From the NCBI GenBank assembly GCA_946406115.1, contig OX291561.1:5944273-6008272 (forward strand): a stretch of 64,000 nucleotides of DNA. Direction: 5' to 3'. The notes below the pieces were generated by a model that did not search any database, was not told where the DNA came from, and saw only the letters and a list, made by a program, of their open reading frames with translations. This document shows positions 37,405 through 47,575 of the stretch, piece by piece. Position numbers and translations under genes: made by a program. This DNA comes from Apoda limacodes. Taxonomy: Eukaryota; Arthropoda; Insecta; Lepidoptera; Limacodidae. Numbering within the stretch: the stretch's first letter is position 1; each line of letters starts with the position of its first letter.

Positions 37405-37470
37405 TTGGGATTCGAACCCAAGCCTCGGCTAGCTATCATTTAGTCAGCATGACTAAACCCCTTGGCCGTC
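37405..37470 (-). mobile_element. tRNA-like SINE head, copy A
   Basis: The minus strand reads GGCCAAGGGG (A-box-like), a TTAGT/ACTAA stem, a variable-arm-like stretch, and a perfect B box GGGTTCGAATCCC. The layout is like tRNA-Ser. The position before the anticodon is not U and there is no acceptor stem, so it is a SINE head and not a tRNA gene. Confidence 0.6.
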
Positions 37471-38419
37471 AATTTTGAATATAGGAATGAGATAATAGCG
37501 TATTCGATTCTCGCCTATATTCAAGTTAATACTTGTATTTTGGAACAGACACGTTATAAAACTATTCTTTAGGAAAAAGAATATTTATTAAATGTTTTCC
37601 TAATAACAAATTTATAGTAACCGAAATTGTCCTGTGACTATGGGAAAACTTCCAGATCTTTGAAATCTGCTCCTCATCAGGGAGTCAGGGTGCAGCCCGC
37701 CCATACTATGACATTTCGAGGCATATTTTTTGTACTTTGTATAGCTACACCCTGGTCAAGTTCGATTGCCGGTGAAAAAATTCAAATCCGTAGCTTACCG
37801 CCCAAACACGCGATCCACACACAAACTTTCACACCGCCCGCGCTAAATGACTGAATCCCCTTTGAGCATGTACCCAAAACCTACAACAAATGGATCGCGC
37901 GAGGCACGTCAGCACCAACCGCGCCTGTGAAGCGCGGTCCTGCCGCGCGCGATCGGAGCGCGTTGGATCGTCGGGTGTGGTCTCGGCTTTTGATTTAACT
38001 TGTAGAGCACTTTAAAGTATTTTTCTTCTACTACTGAAGCGTTTTCATTATCTTTGCTGTGTTACATCAAAATGTCCAAGTTAATAACTTCATAGTGCAT
38101 ACTCCAGTTGTAACTTCCACCCGGCACGCACACAGGAATTCAATGTTGGCCTTTTCAATGGCTTATAGCAACTAATTTTGTCGAAGGACAATTCATATTA
38201 TTCAATAAAGCATGTTAGATCCTTGAAATACGCCATATTAATTATTTTATATAATTAAGAGCATTAAGTGTATCAAGAGGCCTCGGAACTTGGTAAACCA
38301 AATTAAGGTTACTCGCTACTTAATAAAATAGGATCTCTAGTCAAATTCAAGCTATTAAGCTGATTCTAAAAAGAAAGTTCTATAGCAGATGCGAGGGAGC
38401 GTTTTTGTGTTCGCGGAAT

Positions 38420-38684
38420 ACCGAAAATTGTACTAAAAAGTAAAAATAATTGTTCAAATAGAATATAATTTTTTTTTATATTCACGAACGTCTGCAAGAA
38501 AAGCAAGGCGTGCGTCCTTACATATAATCACTTGATAAACTCTCAATTAATATTCACTAAAACTCTAGCACGTCAAATATTCGTGTGTGCACGCCTTGCT
38601 TTTCTTGTAGTCGTACGTGGATATATAAAAAAAATTATATTCATTTTGAAAAATTATTTTTTACTTTTTAGTACAGTTTTCGGT
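38420..38684. repeat. Long imperfect inverted repeat (fold-back, MITE-like)
   Basis: The left arm, 38420-38514, contains ACCGAAAATTGTACTAAAAA and AAGAAAAGCAAGGCGTGC. It is the reverse complement of 38587-38684, with a loop of about 70 bp. Transcribed, it would form a long hairpin. No target duplication was identified. Confidence 0.7.
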
Positions 38685-38989
38685 TAGATTGATTTTTTAT
38701 ATGATTCTAATGTTTTAAGAAAAGCAAGTTTTTAAAAAAAAATTTTTTTACTTTTTAGTTGTTTGTTGGTCACGCTTCAACCACGGGATAGGGCGGGATT
38801 AATATTCTGATATCTAATCTAAAATAAAATTTCTGCGGGAATAATTATAAACGTTTGTTACTTAATCCCGCCGCAACGGAGCATTCAATTAAGCAATTTT
38901 ACACAGGTATAGTTGAAGATACGGAGAAGGAAAAAGGCTACTTTTTATCACGGAAAAAATTAAAGCTGCCGCGGGAGTACCTATTACCG

Positions 38990-39072
38990 AGTTCCACGAA
39001 CGAACCATAACTTGCTATAACTAACTTCTTTAGTATAATTTAGACCGAGCGGAGCCGCGGGCAATAGCTAGT
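38990..39072 (+). mobile_element. Possible Helitron-like 3' terminus
   Basis: The segment ends in GAGCGGAGCCGCGGGCAATAGCTAGT: a GC-rich stem-loop just before CTAG followed by T. That is the shape of a Helitron 3' end, and this ending is common in lepidopteran repeats. The 5' end was not found. Confidence 0.4.
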
Positions 39073-39845
39073 ATTTAAACAGTAACCAATCTTCACTCAA
39101 AATTTACTATAATTTTTTGTTAAATAATCTTTTTATTATATATTTACTCTTCGTAGACCAAAGCTTACCGTTAGGTCTGTCGAATGTTATTTTGTCTTTA
39201 TATAATCATATAATCTTTTGTGGCACATTCTTCTGAGCTATTACGTGTTTCGCAGGGCATGTTAAATCATTGCTCCTTGCTATTTTATAGGATAATGAAA
39301 TTTTCTTTTCAAAACATGCTAGAAATATCAGCCACATTAACAATGGCCAAACTCAAAAATAAAAATGCGACATGTTCGGAATTTTAGTCCTGCCTCAGAC
39401 AAACATTGTTTAGCTTTTCATGAATAGGAAGATATAAGTAATAAAAATTAACATATTTATTGATGATTTATTGAGCATATGGGGAAGGCATACATTCAGC
39501 TGTGAGATGTCTTCCTGCTGCGACAATGATGAGGTGATTATTTCATAGATTTTAATTTTTAGCTTTTTAAATTCATGTCTTAATAAAAACTGTCAGCTAA
39601 TCCCAGGTAGTTATAACAAATCTCATTATATTAGTGATGACCTGAAAGGTATAAAATGTTTTATTTAAATTAATAAAACATCAGCTATGTTACAACAGTA
39701 CCAGACAGGCGAGGCGATTACGCTACGATTCCGATAAGTGAGCGTTGCAGTACGATACGGTCGAGTTGATACGGTGAAGATCCCTTTCCGAGTTGATATG
39801 TGTGCCTTGTCCTTTATTCACCAAAACCAGAGACTTTAAATAACG

Positions 39846-40266
39846 CCATAGATAAAAGTCAGGACAGGTCAAGGCAAATTGACAAATCGGTAGATAACAC
39901 GACTTGGAAAAGTGTCAATTCACCATTGATTCATCATAGAATCGCGGGCTACATGTGTAGTGGTACCGTCCTTTTGGAACCACCTGTGCTTCAACCCCTA
40001 TTCTTTCGATTTGGTTATCAAAGTCGCGCAACATGATTGTTCGCTATTGCCGTTAGTCGCGTTGCTGACTTCCTTTTCGAAAAAGTAGGGTCCAATAACT
40101 GTTTCAGCACTTACGCCGCACAACACTGTAACTTTGATTGAATGTAACGGCGTTTCGTAAATTAACTGCGGATTTTATGTACTCCCAAAGCAAGCATTCT
40201 GCTTGTTTACATGTCTGGAGAGGTGAAAATGTGCTTTGTCACTAATTATTATCAAAATGAAGTAAT
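39846..40266 (-). pseudogene. mariner/IS630-type transposase remnant, copy B
   Basis: Same decayed transposase as 36780-37200. The stops are shared, so the decay predates the duplication. Confidence 0.65.
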
Positions 40267-40470
40267 TTTCGAAAGTAGTCTTCATCATAAGTTTCTGATG
40301 GACTCATATTATTCCAGACGAGATTGAAGGTCTGCTGGTTGCAGCTTATTCACGATCTTAGTTTTATACGGAAATATCCTTCGTCAAAATACGCTGCAGA
40401 GACCGCCTAGAAATGGCCATTTGCGAAAGCTCGTCGTCCCGTTGATGTTTCTGGATTGTAACGGTTCCTT

Positions 40471-40536
40471 TTGGGATTCGAACCCAAGCCTCGGCTAGCT
40501 ATCATTTAGTCAGCATGACTAAACCCCTTGGCCGTC
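40471..40536 (-). mobile_element. tRNA-like SINE head, copy B
   Basis: Same as 37405-37470, including the perfect B box. Confidence 0.6.
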
Positions 40537-40682
40537 AATTTTGAATATAGGAATGAGATAATAGCGTATTCGATTCTCGCCTTTATTCAAGTTAATACTA
40601 GTATTTTGGAACAGACACGTTATAAAACTATTCTTTAGGAAAACGAATATTTATTAAATGTTTTCCTAATAACAAATTTATC

Positions 40683-41479
40683 TGAAATATAATTCTATTA
40701 TACGACCTAGATTAAGTTTAACACTTTACAATAGTTTCTTGAACTTTTTATATATACAATGTATACTTATTTGCACTGTAATACTCACTGTATATTGGAG
40801 CTTTAGGTCAGCCTAGGGTAGACTGATATCACGTTGCGACGAATCGGACAATTGCCACCAAGGCAACGTAGATATTTGAGCCCATAGTCCTGGCTACCAT
40901 AGCCAGCTGATCAGGGTTGCGCCTGGAACTCGGGGTCGCTGTCCTTCGCCACCAGCTGGTATTGCTTAGGTATGAAGTATGGGGTTACTGTCCGGTACAG
41001 CCAGCTGATCCCTCCAAGTTTGTTGACCTTCAGATCCTTCATTCCCTTTCCTTTATTTGAATTTTCTGGTCCACGATTTCAAAAATACTGCGCTGGCGCT
41101 GAGCCTGCGATGATTTTTATATAAGGGCTCGCTTCTATGTGTGTGTCAGTCACTACTTCCGTTATGTGACGCGTATTTGGTTGCCCAATCCGTGTGCGCG
41201 CCATTTTGAGTTCGCTGATTGGTCGAGCCCTTCTTCAAAATTTCTGGGAATTTCAAACTTTCACTAGTTGCGAATTTGATTGGTCCACACGTCTTAGTTT
41301 CATTCACTCCGCCGCTCTTGTTCTAGAAGTTTCTCGTACATTCAATTGTGATGTATCTTCCTGTCGTAAACTTCGTCTATATGTAGCTACTTATATATAT
41401 ATACGATGGTGAGCAGTGCTAGGAATGTTTGCAGTCACTTGATTATAGCTACAGAAGTTTACAATTGATTTTTTTTTAA
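40683..41479. other. No gene recognised; possible old LTR-like segment
   Basis: The sequence is GC-richer than average between 40800 and 41350, with TATATAAG at about 41118-41125 and no coding sequence. It could be an LTR or a promoter, but no partner copy is in the window. Confidence 0.3.
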
Positions 41480-42470
41480 ATAGCCCGTATAATTTTCTCC
41501 AGCTATTGGCCTTGGTTCAAATGTTGTCATCCTTTTCAAATTTGCATTTCTAAATTTAAGGGCAAGGTCCTCAGCGTTAACAGGATCATCAGTATGGAGC
41601 CTAGTTGGCTGATGAAATGTCTTCTAATGGCTAGTTATACTTGGTTTTAATTTTATTGTTTTATTCTTACCCATATCTATTCATCCCAAAATTACTATTA
41701 CTACCAATACATGCTTACATTGTGCATATGGGCCCAGTTCAGCTTAACATTCACATTGCGATTCTAAAATGAGATGATTCTTTGCTTTCACAATGACATT
41801 GTACATAATATTTCTTCTCATCTCTGCATTAACCATGCCAGTAATAAAATACTCATGGTCTACTAAGGCTGCACGACATGACATTAGGAACAATACATAT
41901 TGCGAGATCTTATAACATCACCCCTTTCAGTAGGCTGACAAAAACTTTCTAAGTCATCTGCATTCAGTAATGGTATTGCTGAGTTACTGGTGATGTCACG
42001 AAAATCACGAAAGCGTCCATAGGCCACGGTGACTGCTTACCATCAGGCGGACCGTGTGCTTGTTTGCCGCCACCTTAGTGGTATAAAAAAATATGTTGAG
42101 GATTAGGAACAACAATTTTATAAACGGATTCTGGGTCAGTTATGTGTGGCCCAAAAAGTTTATCGTAGTCTGCAACAATGAAATAGATTGATTAATAATA
42201 TTTGTGGTAGTATATGTATCTAAATTAGTTGCAACGTACACCCATGTAACCCCCTTACTTAATTGTTTATGTAAAAAAAATTATTTATGTTAGTGCCTAC
42301 CTATGAACAATGTAAAAAAGTACATACCTCTGGACAAGCACCGCTTTTTTCCCTTTTTCAGATCTTTCAATTAATTTATTTATACCCTCACAAAAAAATG
42401 TTTTCTCTTTATCTTCAAAGTACGCCGTAAGGGATTCCCTTTCCTTATTTAGAAGAGTTCCCGGCGTATG
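41480..42470 (-). pseudogene. Exon fragments of a SWIM-finger-type gene
   Basis: Several open pieces run in order on the minus strand. About 42460-42330 ends at a possible donor (CAGAGGTATGT) and holds a Lys/Glu-rich helix. About 42170-42090 reads ADYDKLFGPHITDPES. About 41990-41690 includes EYFITGMVNAEMR and a C-x-C...QC-K-H pattern like a SWIM zinc finger, with a stop inside. About 41640-41480 reads ALKFRNANLKRM. They may be exons of one old transposon gene with a SWIM/YqaJ-like layout; the assignment is weak. A SINE piece interrupts it. Confidence 0.35.
41998..42092 (+). mobile_element. SINE or LINE-tail fragment typical of Lepidoptera
   Basis: GGTGACTGCTTACCATCAGG, then GTGTGCTTGTTTGCCGCC and a TATAAAAAAAT tail. 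I know this as a very common 3' segment in moth and butterfly genomes. This is one of the main clues to the host order. Confidence 0.6.
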
Positions 42471-42832
42471 CACTAAAACTTACTAAAATTTTATTACAAT
42501 CGGTCAACACTTAGTGTGGAAGTGCTAATCGGACTTAATTTTTTGTCTTTCATAAACTTCGAAGCTTTCCCAAGCAATAACAAAAAAATCAAATTCGAAA
42601 GTTATGATGTATTATTACACTAGTCAACAAAAAAACAATTTTTGCATGTAACATGAAAACTTTTGTCTAGTCATGTTTAGGACAAGGATAAGGATACTAG
42701 AAATAAAATTAAAATGCTTCAAATACGAATAGTTTTTTTGTAATACCATTCTATAACATTTCAGAAATTTTGAATTTTTATGAACAAAAAGAAGTTATTT
42801 CGATTTATTTTCACATTAATATGAATTTACTT
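42471..42832. other. Intergenic
   Basis: AT-rich sequence; nothing recognised. Confidence 0.4.
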
Positions 42833-43049
42833 TTATGATTTTCGTCTGTATTTTGCTTCAGGAACATCTCGTTTTAATGTCCAACAGTAATCCGCTAACA
42901 TACGTGGGCTCTACTTGCCCTGATATCGTTTTTCTATGGTAGAAATGTCTTGATGGAATCTTTCACCGTGTTCATCGCTAACGGCGCCCAAATTTTCAGG
43001 AAAGAAGTCCAAATGTGAATGGAGCAAATGTATTTTCAATGACATATTA
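42833..43049 (-). pseudogene. Interrupted gene 'Y', C-terminal piece
   Basis: Reads NMSLKIHLLHSHLDFFPENL, then DEHGERFHQDISTIEKRY and a tail ending at the stop 42835-42833. A TAG interrupts it after YQGK. This protein family is widespread in arthropod genomes and behaves like a transposon gene, but I know no function. The piece continues in frame with 46298-46352 once the inserted pogo element and one TA are removed. Confidence 0.75.
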
Positions 43050-43074
43050 GGGGAGACCGGGGCTGGTTGACCAA
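43050..43074 (+). repeat. Left terminal inverted repeat of the pogo-type element
   Basis: GGGGAGACCGGGGCTGGTTG and the next few bases; complementary to 46273-46297 with one mismatch near the tip. Confidence 0.9.
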
Positions 43075-43789
43075 TTTTCACCTTAAGAGGTTTCTATTTC
43101 TATTTCTTTAGAGTATATTAATTTAAAAACGGGTTCACTTAATAGATTCACTATTTAGTTTTGCAATAAAGCGCCAAAAGGCACGTTATTTATTATGATA
43201 TAGAGTACAGGCCAGTTTTTGTAGAAAAGGAAAAACTAGTCAACCTACCCCATGCTCGGGGTAGGTTGACTATGCACCTGGGGTAAGTTGACCTATGAAG
43301 TAGTAAGTGCAAATTCTACGAGGAAATAGGATAAAGACTCAAAAAAGTATTAGGTACTCATTTTTTTTATTGAAACAAATCAGCGATCTTCCGCCACATC
43401 AATTAAACACCATAAAATTCAAATTATTAGAATAAACAATCAGACGTTCAAACATTTAGCAATTTGAGTACCTAAAAATAAACTAAGTAGTTTCTTAATG
43501 AGTATTTAAAACAAAACGAAATAATTTCTTATAATCTTTAACCATTTGCTAACAAATAATCACATTGAACAAAGTACTCTCTTATTAACTATTTAAACAA
43601 AATTAAATAATTTCTTACAAACTTTAAGCCTTTGGTAACAAATAATGATATCTAACAAAAGCAATTATATTTATTATTTGGTAACAGTTGACGTAAGTAT
43701 TGAAATAAATTATAATATGTATTCTAACATTGGTATGTTATAAGTTATCTTATTAATAAAATAAATTATTTTGAGATCATACTATTCAA

Positions 43790-45772
43790 TCAATCTTCTA
43801 AATCGGAGGTACAATTTTTGCACTCATAGAACAATATATTTCCGGTTACACATTTTGTGTGTGCCCAGAACTTGCATGCAGTGCATTGAACCCATTCTTC
43901 TCCTAAAATACTAGAGTTATAGGATTCAGTGCACTCCAAACAAAATGTTTCATCCTCATCACTTTCATCGTCGTCACTTTTCTTCGTGTTAGCCTCACGA
44001 AGAGTTTTTTTTCCTTTACCCTTTCTGCCCTTTCCAGTTCCTGTAGATTTTTCGCCTGTCTTTGGCTTCTTTGTTTTTTTGGTCAGCGTCTTACTACATT
44101 GCTGTTTTCTCTTAAGTTGCATAAGATTTTCTTTTTCTGGTGTGTCTGTGTAAATAGTGCTTTTTCGTTTTCGGATATTTCTTTTATTTTCCTTTCTTGG
44201 TCCAGCTTTCGGAAAGGGTCTGATATCTTCAGGTAAAGTAAACGATGTGCTCGGCATACTCACATTTCTCTCATCAGTTACTGGATTTTTTTCAGGAGTT
44301 TTGAATTCATAATCTGCATTGGTTACTGAGAGTGCATTAGAAGTTGAAGGCACCTCGCAAAACGCATTCGAAGTCGATGGTGTGACAGTTTCAAAAGACA
44401 TAGCATCATCCTGGTTAGGTAGATTACATATATCAATTTGGTTGCTTAGGTCATGTGATGGTGCAGCACTGTCAGTTGCCAATGCTGATGTTAGTGCAGG
44501 AAACACATTCGGTGCTGGTCTGTCCGTCACATATGCCCCGCTAAACTCTGAGTCAGGAAATATGCTTTCGTTGAGTGGTGATATTCCAGTCACACGGAAT
44601 CCAGATTGAATATTATCAATTGTAGCTGCTAATGGCAATGATGTTTTTACCAACTCAGGTATGTCATAAATAGTTATAGTCTTTCCCGGATGACTTGCTA
44701 GCCAATTATCACTTGCTCGGTTGTAATATTTCTTTAGGGGCCCGTAAACTGTCCTGTCTAGAGGCTGCAGCTTATGGCTGCAGTGGGGAGGAAATGATAA
44801 AATTGTAACCCCGTTTTCTTTGAAATACTCAAGCACTTCTATAGACAAATGCGAGTCATGATTGTCGAGAAGTAGTAAAACCGGGTTTTCTTTACTGGGT
44901 TTGGCGTATTTTACGAAGTGCTTAGCAAACTTACGAAAATTATCTTCTTTCATCCACCCAGAAGAATTAGCATCGCCATCTGAGCCCACTGGTCCGCCTC
45001 TGATGAAATGTTCTTTATAGTGAACCCGGGGAAAAATAAAGAATGGAGGAATCATGTTGCCAAGGGCTGAGATAGCAACCGCGACCGTCACCAGCGTACC
45101 TCGTTCAGCGGAAGTCATTTTTCCCAAGTTCTTGATTCCTCGACGGGCTATCACTCTATTAGAAACATGAACCGTTGTCAGCCCTGTTTCGTCAACGTTC
45201 CAAATATCACCAGGACTTAGATTATGACGTTGATAAACGGTTTTCAAGTTGTCAAAGAACAATTTGACGTTATTTTTGTTGAAAGATGTGGCTCGAGATA
45301 AACTAGTTGCTTGAGGAGCTCGTATAGAAAGTGTACAATGACGTTTAAGAAAATATCCCAACCAATCTTCACCAGCAATCAGTTTTGTATTCCATGAGTT
45401 AGGTAACGATTTGTTATTTTTTTTGGCAAATTCATATGCGAACTTTCGTGTTTCATAAGGTGTTAAACCATAATAAATATCTGCTGCTTTCTTCAAGTAA
45501 CTCTCTAAAGCAAGTTCCTCTTCATTAAATATTTGTCTATTTTTTTTGTAGCCAACGCTGTCCAACGTTGATTCGGATTTTGATAATTGGGGATTTTTTT
45601 CTAATTTTTTCTTCAGATTTACGACGTGGCGTTGTTGTGTTTTGTACGGTATATCAAACTCTTTCGCCGTAGAATTGATACTTTTTTTGTCAAAGACAAC
45701 TTGTTGACATGCTTTATCTATTACATCTTTGGATTTATTCCCTCTATTAGTTTTTCTTTTGTATGTTCGCAT
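43790..45772 (-). CDS. pogo/Tigger-type transposase with PHD-like finger (660 aa, intact)
   Basis: Cut-and-paste DDE transposase. Residues 10-55 form a psq-type helix-turn-helix (SINSTAKEFDIPYKTQQRHV). A CENP-B-like second DNA-binding region follows. Then comes the DDE_1 catalytic core: first Asp in NVDETGLTTV (about 195), second in LLLLDNHDSH (about 303), third in HKLQPLDRTV (about 338). After ISGFRVTG-like sequence there is a Ser/Thr-rich linker, a Lys-rich nuclear-targeting tract, and a C-terminal Cys/His finger, C-x2-C...EEWVQC-x2-C-x2-W-x-H-x2-C...C-x2-C. The start at 45772 is in good context (GACC before ATG), with a possible intron acceptor (TTTCAG) a few bases upstream. There are no internal stops, so the element may be active. 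Confidence 0.9.
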   Translation of the reverse strand: MRTYKRKTNRGNKSKDVIDKACQQVVFDKKSINSTAKEFDIPYKTQQRHVVNLKKKLEKNPQLSKSESTLDSVGYKKNRQIFNEEELALESYLKKAADIYYGLTPYETRKFAYEFAKKNNKSLPNSWNTKLIAGEDWLGYFLKRHCTLSIRAPQATSLSRATSFNKNNVKLFFDNLKTVYQRHNLSPGDIWNVDETGLTTVHVSNRVIARRGIKNLGKMTSAERGTLVTVAVAISALGNMIPPFFIFPRVHYKEHFIRGGPVGSDGDANSSGWMKEDNFRKFAKHFVKYAKPSKENPVLLLLDNHDSHLSIEVLEYFKENGVTILSFPPHCSHKLQPLDRTVYGPLKKYYNRASDNWLASHPGKTITIYDIPELVKTSLPLAATIDNIQSGFRVTGISPLNESIFPDSEFSGAYVTDRPAPNVFPALTSALATDSAAPSHDLSNQIDICNLPNQDDAMSFETVTPSTSNAFCEVPSTSNALSVTNADYEFKTPEKNPVTDERNVSMPSTSFTLPEDIRPFPKAGPRKENKRNIRKRKSTIYTDTPEKENLMQLKRKQQCSKTLTKKTKKPKTGEKSTGTGKGRKGKGKKTLREANTKKSDDDESDEDETFCLECTESYNSSILGEEWVQCTACKFWAHTKCVTGNILFYECKNCTSDLED

Positions 45773-46272
45773 GGTCCTGAAACAATAATTTTTGCATAGA
45801 ATTTCAAAAATATCGACTTCATTTTATGTGTGAAATATCCATAATATTATGGTTAAGTAGACTAGTGTATTACGGGGCTGGTTGACTAGGTGGTCAATCA
45901 GCCCCGTTACACATTAGTCTACTAGCCCCGAATCACTTTTTAATTTTTAATCACATGCCATAACCTCAAAACTGCGTCGAAATTAAATTTAATATACATA
46001 AAAGAACGACCATGAATCAAACAATCGTTATGAATGCTTCGACAATCAATAAATTAGGAATAAATATGCATTATTACAAATAACATTACGTCAAAAATAA
46101 TTACTTACGTGTGTTGTTTTTCAATATTGCGTTCCTTCTCTCAAACGACGTGCGTGCGCGACGCCGTATTCCCGGTGACTGAGCGGGCGGATGTGACGGA
46201 CTCTCGCGTCTCACTGATTTGCTCAAGGCTATTACATTGGATGAGTTTTTGATAGTTAGTCAACCTACCCCT

Positions 46273-46297
46273 ATAGTCAACCAGCCCCGGTCTTCCC
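46273..46297 (-). repeat. Right terminal inverted repeat of the pogo-type element
   Basis: Complement of the left end; the plus strand reads AGTCAACCAGCCCCGGTCTT followed by CCC. Confidence 0.9.
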
Positions 46298-46352
46298 TAC
46301 AGCCCAAAGCCTTATAAGTAGATAAAAGCTCCACGATAATACATTTATAGTC
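46298..46352 (-). pseudogene. Interrupted gene 'Y', middle piece
   Basis: 55 bp left between the two inserted transposons. On the minus strand it reads DYKCIIVELLSTYKALGC. It includes the 6-bp Polinton target copy (46347-46352) at one end and the pogo TA at the other. It is in frame with the pieces on both sides. Confidence 0.85.
46347..46352. repeat. Target site duplication of the Polinton, left copy (ATAGTC)
   Basis: ATAGTC stands directly before the terminal AGTAGGTG and again directly after the opposite terminus at 61338-61343. Six bases is the known Polinton duplication length. Confidence 0.95.
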
Positions 46353-46676
46353 AGTAGGTGTTTATTGGGCATTCTGGCTCACTTTCCGCAGCGCAGATGC
46401 ACGTAATCAATTCCAAAATGTTTATTGGGCATTCTGGCTCACTTTCCGCAGCGCAGATGCACGTAATCAATTCCAAAATTCTAGCTCAATTGGAGCAGTG
46501 AAGATGCGCCAGCCAGGAATTGATTACGTGCATCTGCGCTGCGGAAAGTGAGCCAGAATGCCCAATAAACATTTTGGAATTTATTACGTGCATCTGCGCT
46601 GCGGAAAGTGAGCCAGAATGCCCAATAAACATTTTGAAATTGATTACTTAAAGTTTTCAATTTGGGTGATGTAAAC
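46353..46676 (+). repeat. Left terminal inverted repeat of the Polinton
   Basis: Built of 60-bp units (TTTATTGGGCATTCTGGCTC ... AATTCCAAAATG). About two face inward (46353-46479), then a 33-bp centre (46480-46512), then two inverted units (46516-46640) and a tail AAAGTTTTCAATTTGGGTGA. The end can fold back on itself as a long hairpin. Open frames running through it in both directions are by-products of the repeat. Confidence 0.9.
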
Positions 46677-47020
46677 GACACGAAATAGTTTTTTAAATAA
46701 CCACAGCGAATGATTAAATTACTAATAAAAACTTACCAATAAATATTTTTCATGACTTCCACTTGCACACTATTACACTAGATTTTGTTTAAATTAGGAT
46801 TTATGACATTTAGATAAACATTTGTAATTAGTTTAATTCTTGAAAATATATGTCTGAAGATAAACAAGATAAATAGAAAAACAACTAAATGGAATTGAAC
46901 CATTTTGTTCTAGGTAAGATCCTATCGTTTACTGCAAGGACAAAGGAAAACATGTGCTCCGAGCAGATCGGACTCCTATTTTACAGGAAAGAGAAAAGTT
47001 TTAACATAGATTAGATACAG

Positions 47021-47560
47021 ACCAACCTTCTTCTAGCTCTATGCACAAGGTGTTTAGGCCGTATTTTTCAAAACAAGGCAACAGGAAAGGATAACGTACT
47101 TGACATGACCAACCTTCTTCTAGCTCTATGCACAAGGCGTTTAGGCCGTATCGTTCCGTATTAGGATATAGGAGAGAAAATATGTTTTGACACAGATACA
47201 GACAAACCTTCTACTAGCTCTATGCACAAGGCGTTTAGACCATATTTTTCAAAACAAGGCAACAGGAAAGGATAACGTACTTGACATGACCAACCTTCTT
47301 CTAGCTCTATGCACAAGGTGTTTAGGCCGTATCGTTCCGTATTAGGATATAGGAGAGAAAATATGTTTTGACACAGATACAGACGAACCTTCTACTAGCT
47401 CTATGCACAAGGCGTTTACGTCATATTTTTCAAAACAAGGCATCAGGAAAGGATAACGTACTTGACATCGCCAACCTTCTTCTAGCTCTATGCACAAGGT
47501 GTTTAGGCTGTATCGTTCCGTTTTAGGATACAGGGAGGGATAACTTAACACACTAATCTT
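47021..47560 (+). repeat. Sub-terminal direct repeats of the Polinton, six units
   Basis: Units begin with (A)CCAACCTTCTTCTAGCTCTA, then TGCACAAGG and TTTAGGCCGTAT, at 47021, 47109, 47202, 47289, 47383 and 47470. Spacing alternates between about 87 and about 94 bp, so two unit types alternate. A single inverted copy stands near the other end (60982-61015). They may be binding sites for an element protein or part of the extended inverted repeat. Confidence 0.85.
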
Positions 47561-47575
47561 ATCTAACTCTAAGCA

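Larger units (their letters stand above)
36203..37617. repeat. 1.4-kb direct repeat, copy A
   Basis: Matches 39268-40682 at an offset of 3,064-3,066 bp with few differences (about 1-2% by eye). It contains a decayed mariner/IS630-type transposase and a tRNA-like SINE head on the minus strand. The edges are sharp: after 37617 and 40682 the copies diverge at once. Confidence 0.9.
37618..39267. other. Unique spacer between the direct repeats
   Basis: No gene recognised. It contains GC-rich sequence (37770-37990), a 265-bp inverted repeat (38420-38684) and a possible Helitron-like terminus (38990-39072). Confidence 0.4.
39268..40682. repeat. 1.4-kb direct repeat, copy B
   Basis: Second copy of 36203-37617 with the same gene remnants in the same orientation. 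Confidence 0.9.
43050..46297 (-). mobile_element. Complete pogo/Tigger-type DNA transposon (3,248 bp)
   Basis: The element is bounded by inverted repeats starting GGGGAGACCGGGGCTGGTTGAC (left) and GGGAAGACCGGGGCTGGTTGAC (right, complement). It is flanked by TA at 43048-43049 and 46298-46299, the expected target duplication. The same short motif recurs inside each end, as GGGGTAGGTTGAC, GGGGTAAGTTGAC and GGGGCTGGTTGAC (around 43233-43296 and 45878-45908), probably as transposase sites. It carries one intact transposase gene. It lies inside gene Y and leaves that reading frame restorable. Confidence 0.95.

Noticed and set aside
37405..37470. Functional tRNA gene
   Set aside because: No acceptor stem, no U before the anticodon, and duplicated inside a repeat; better read as a SINE head.
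43929..44609. Plus-strand frames of 74 and 96 codons
   Set aside because: Antisense to the intact pogo transposase.
46353..46640. CRISPR-like array at the Polinton end
   Set aside because: The 60-bp units are contiguous without unique spacers, and the host is eukaryotic.
46481..46681. Open frames over the Polinton ends (also 60823-61311, 61057-61254, 61076-61279)
   Set aside because: They arise because the 60-bp repeat length is a multiple of three; the peptides are repeats of one 20-residue unit in both directions.
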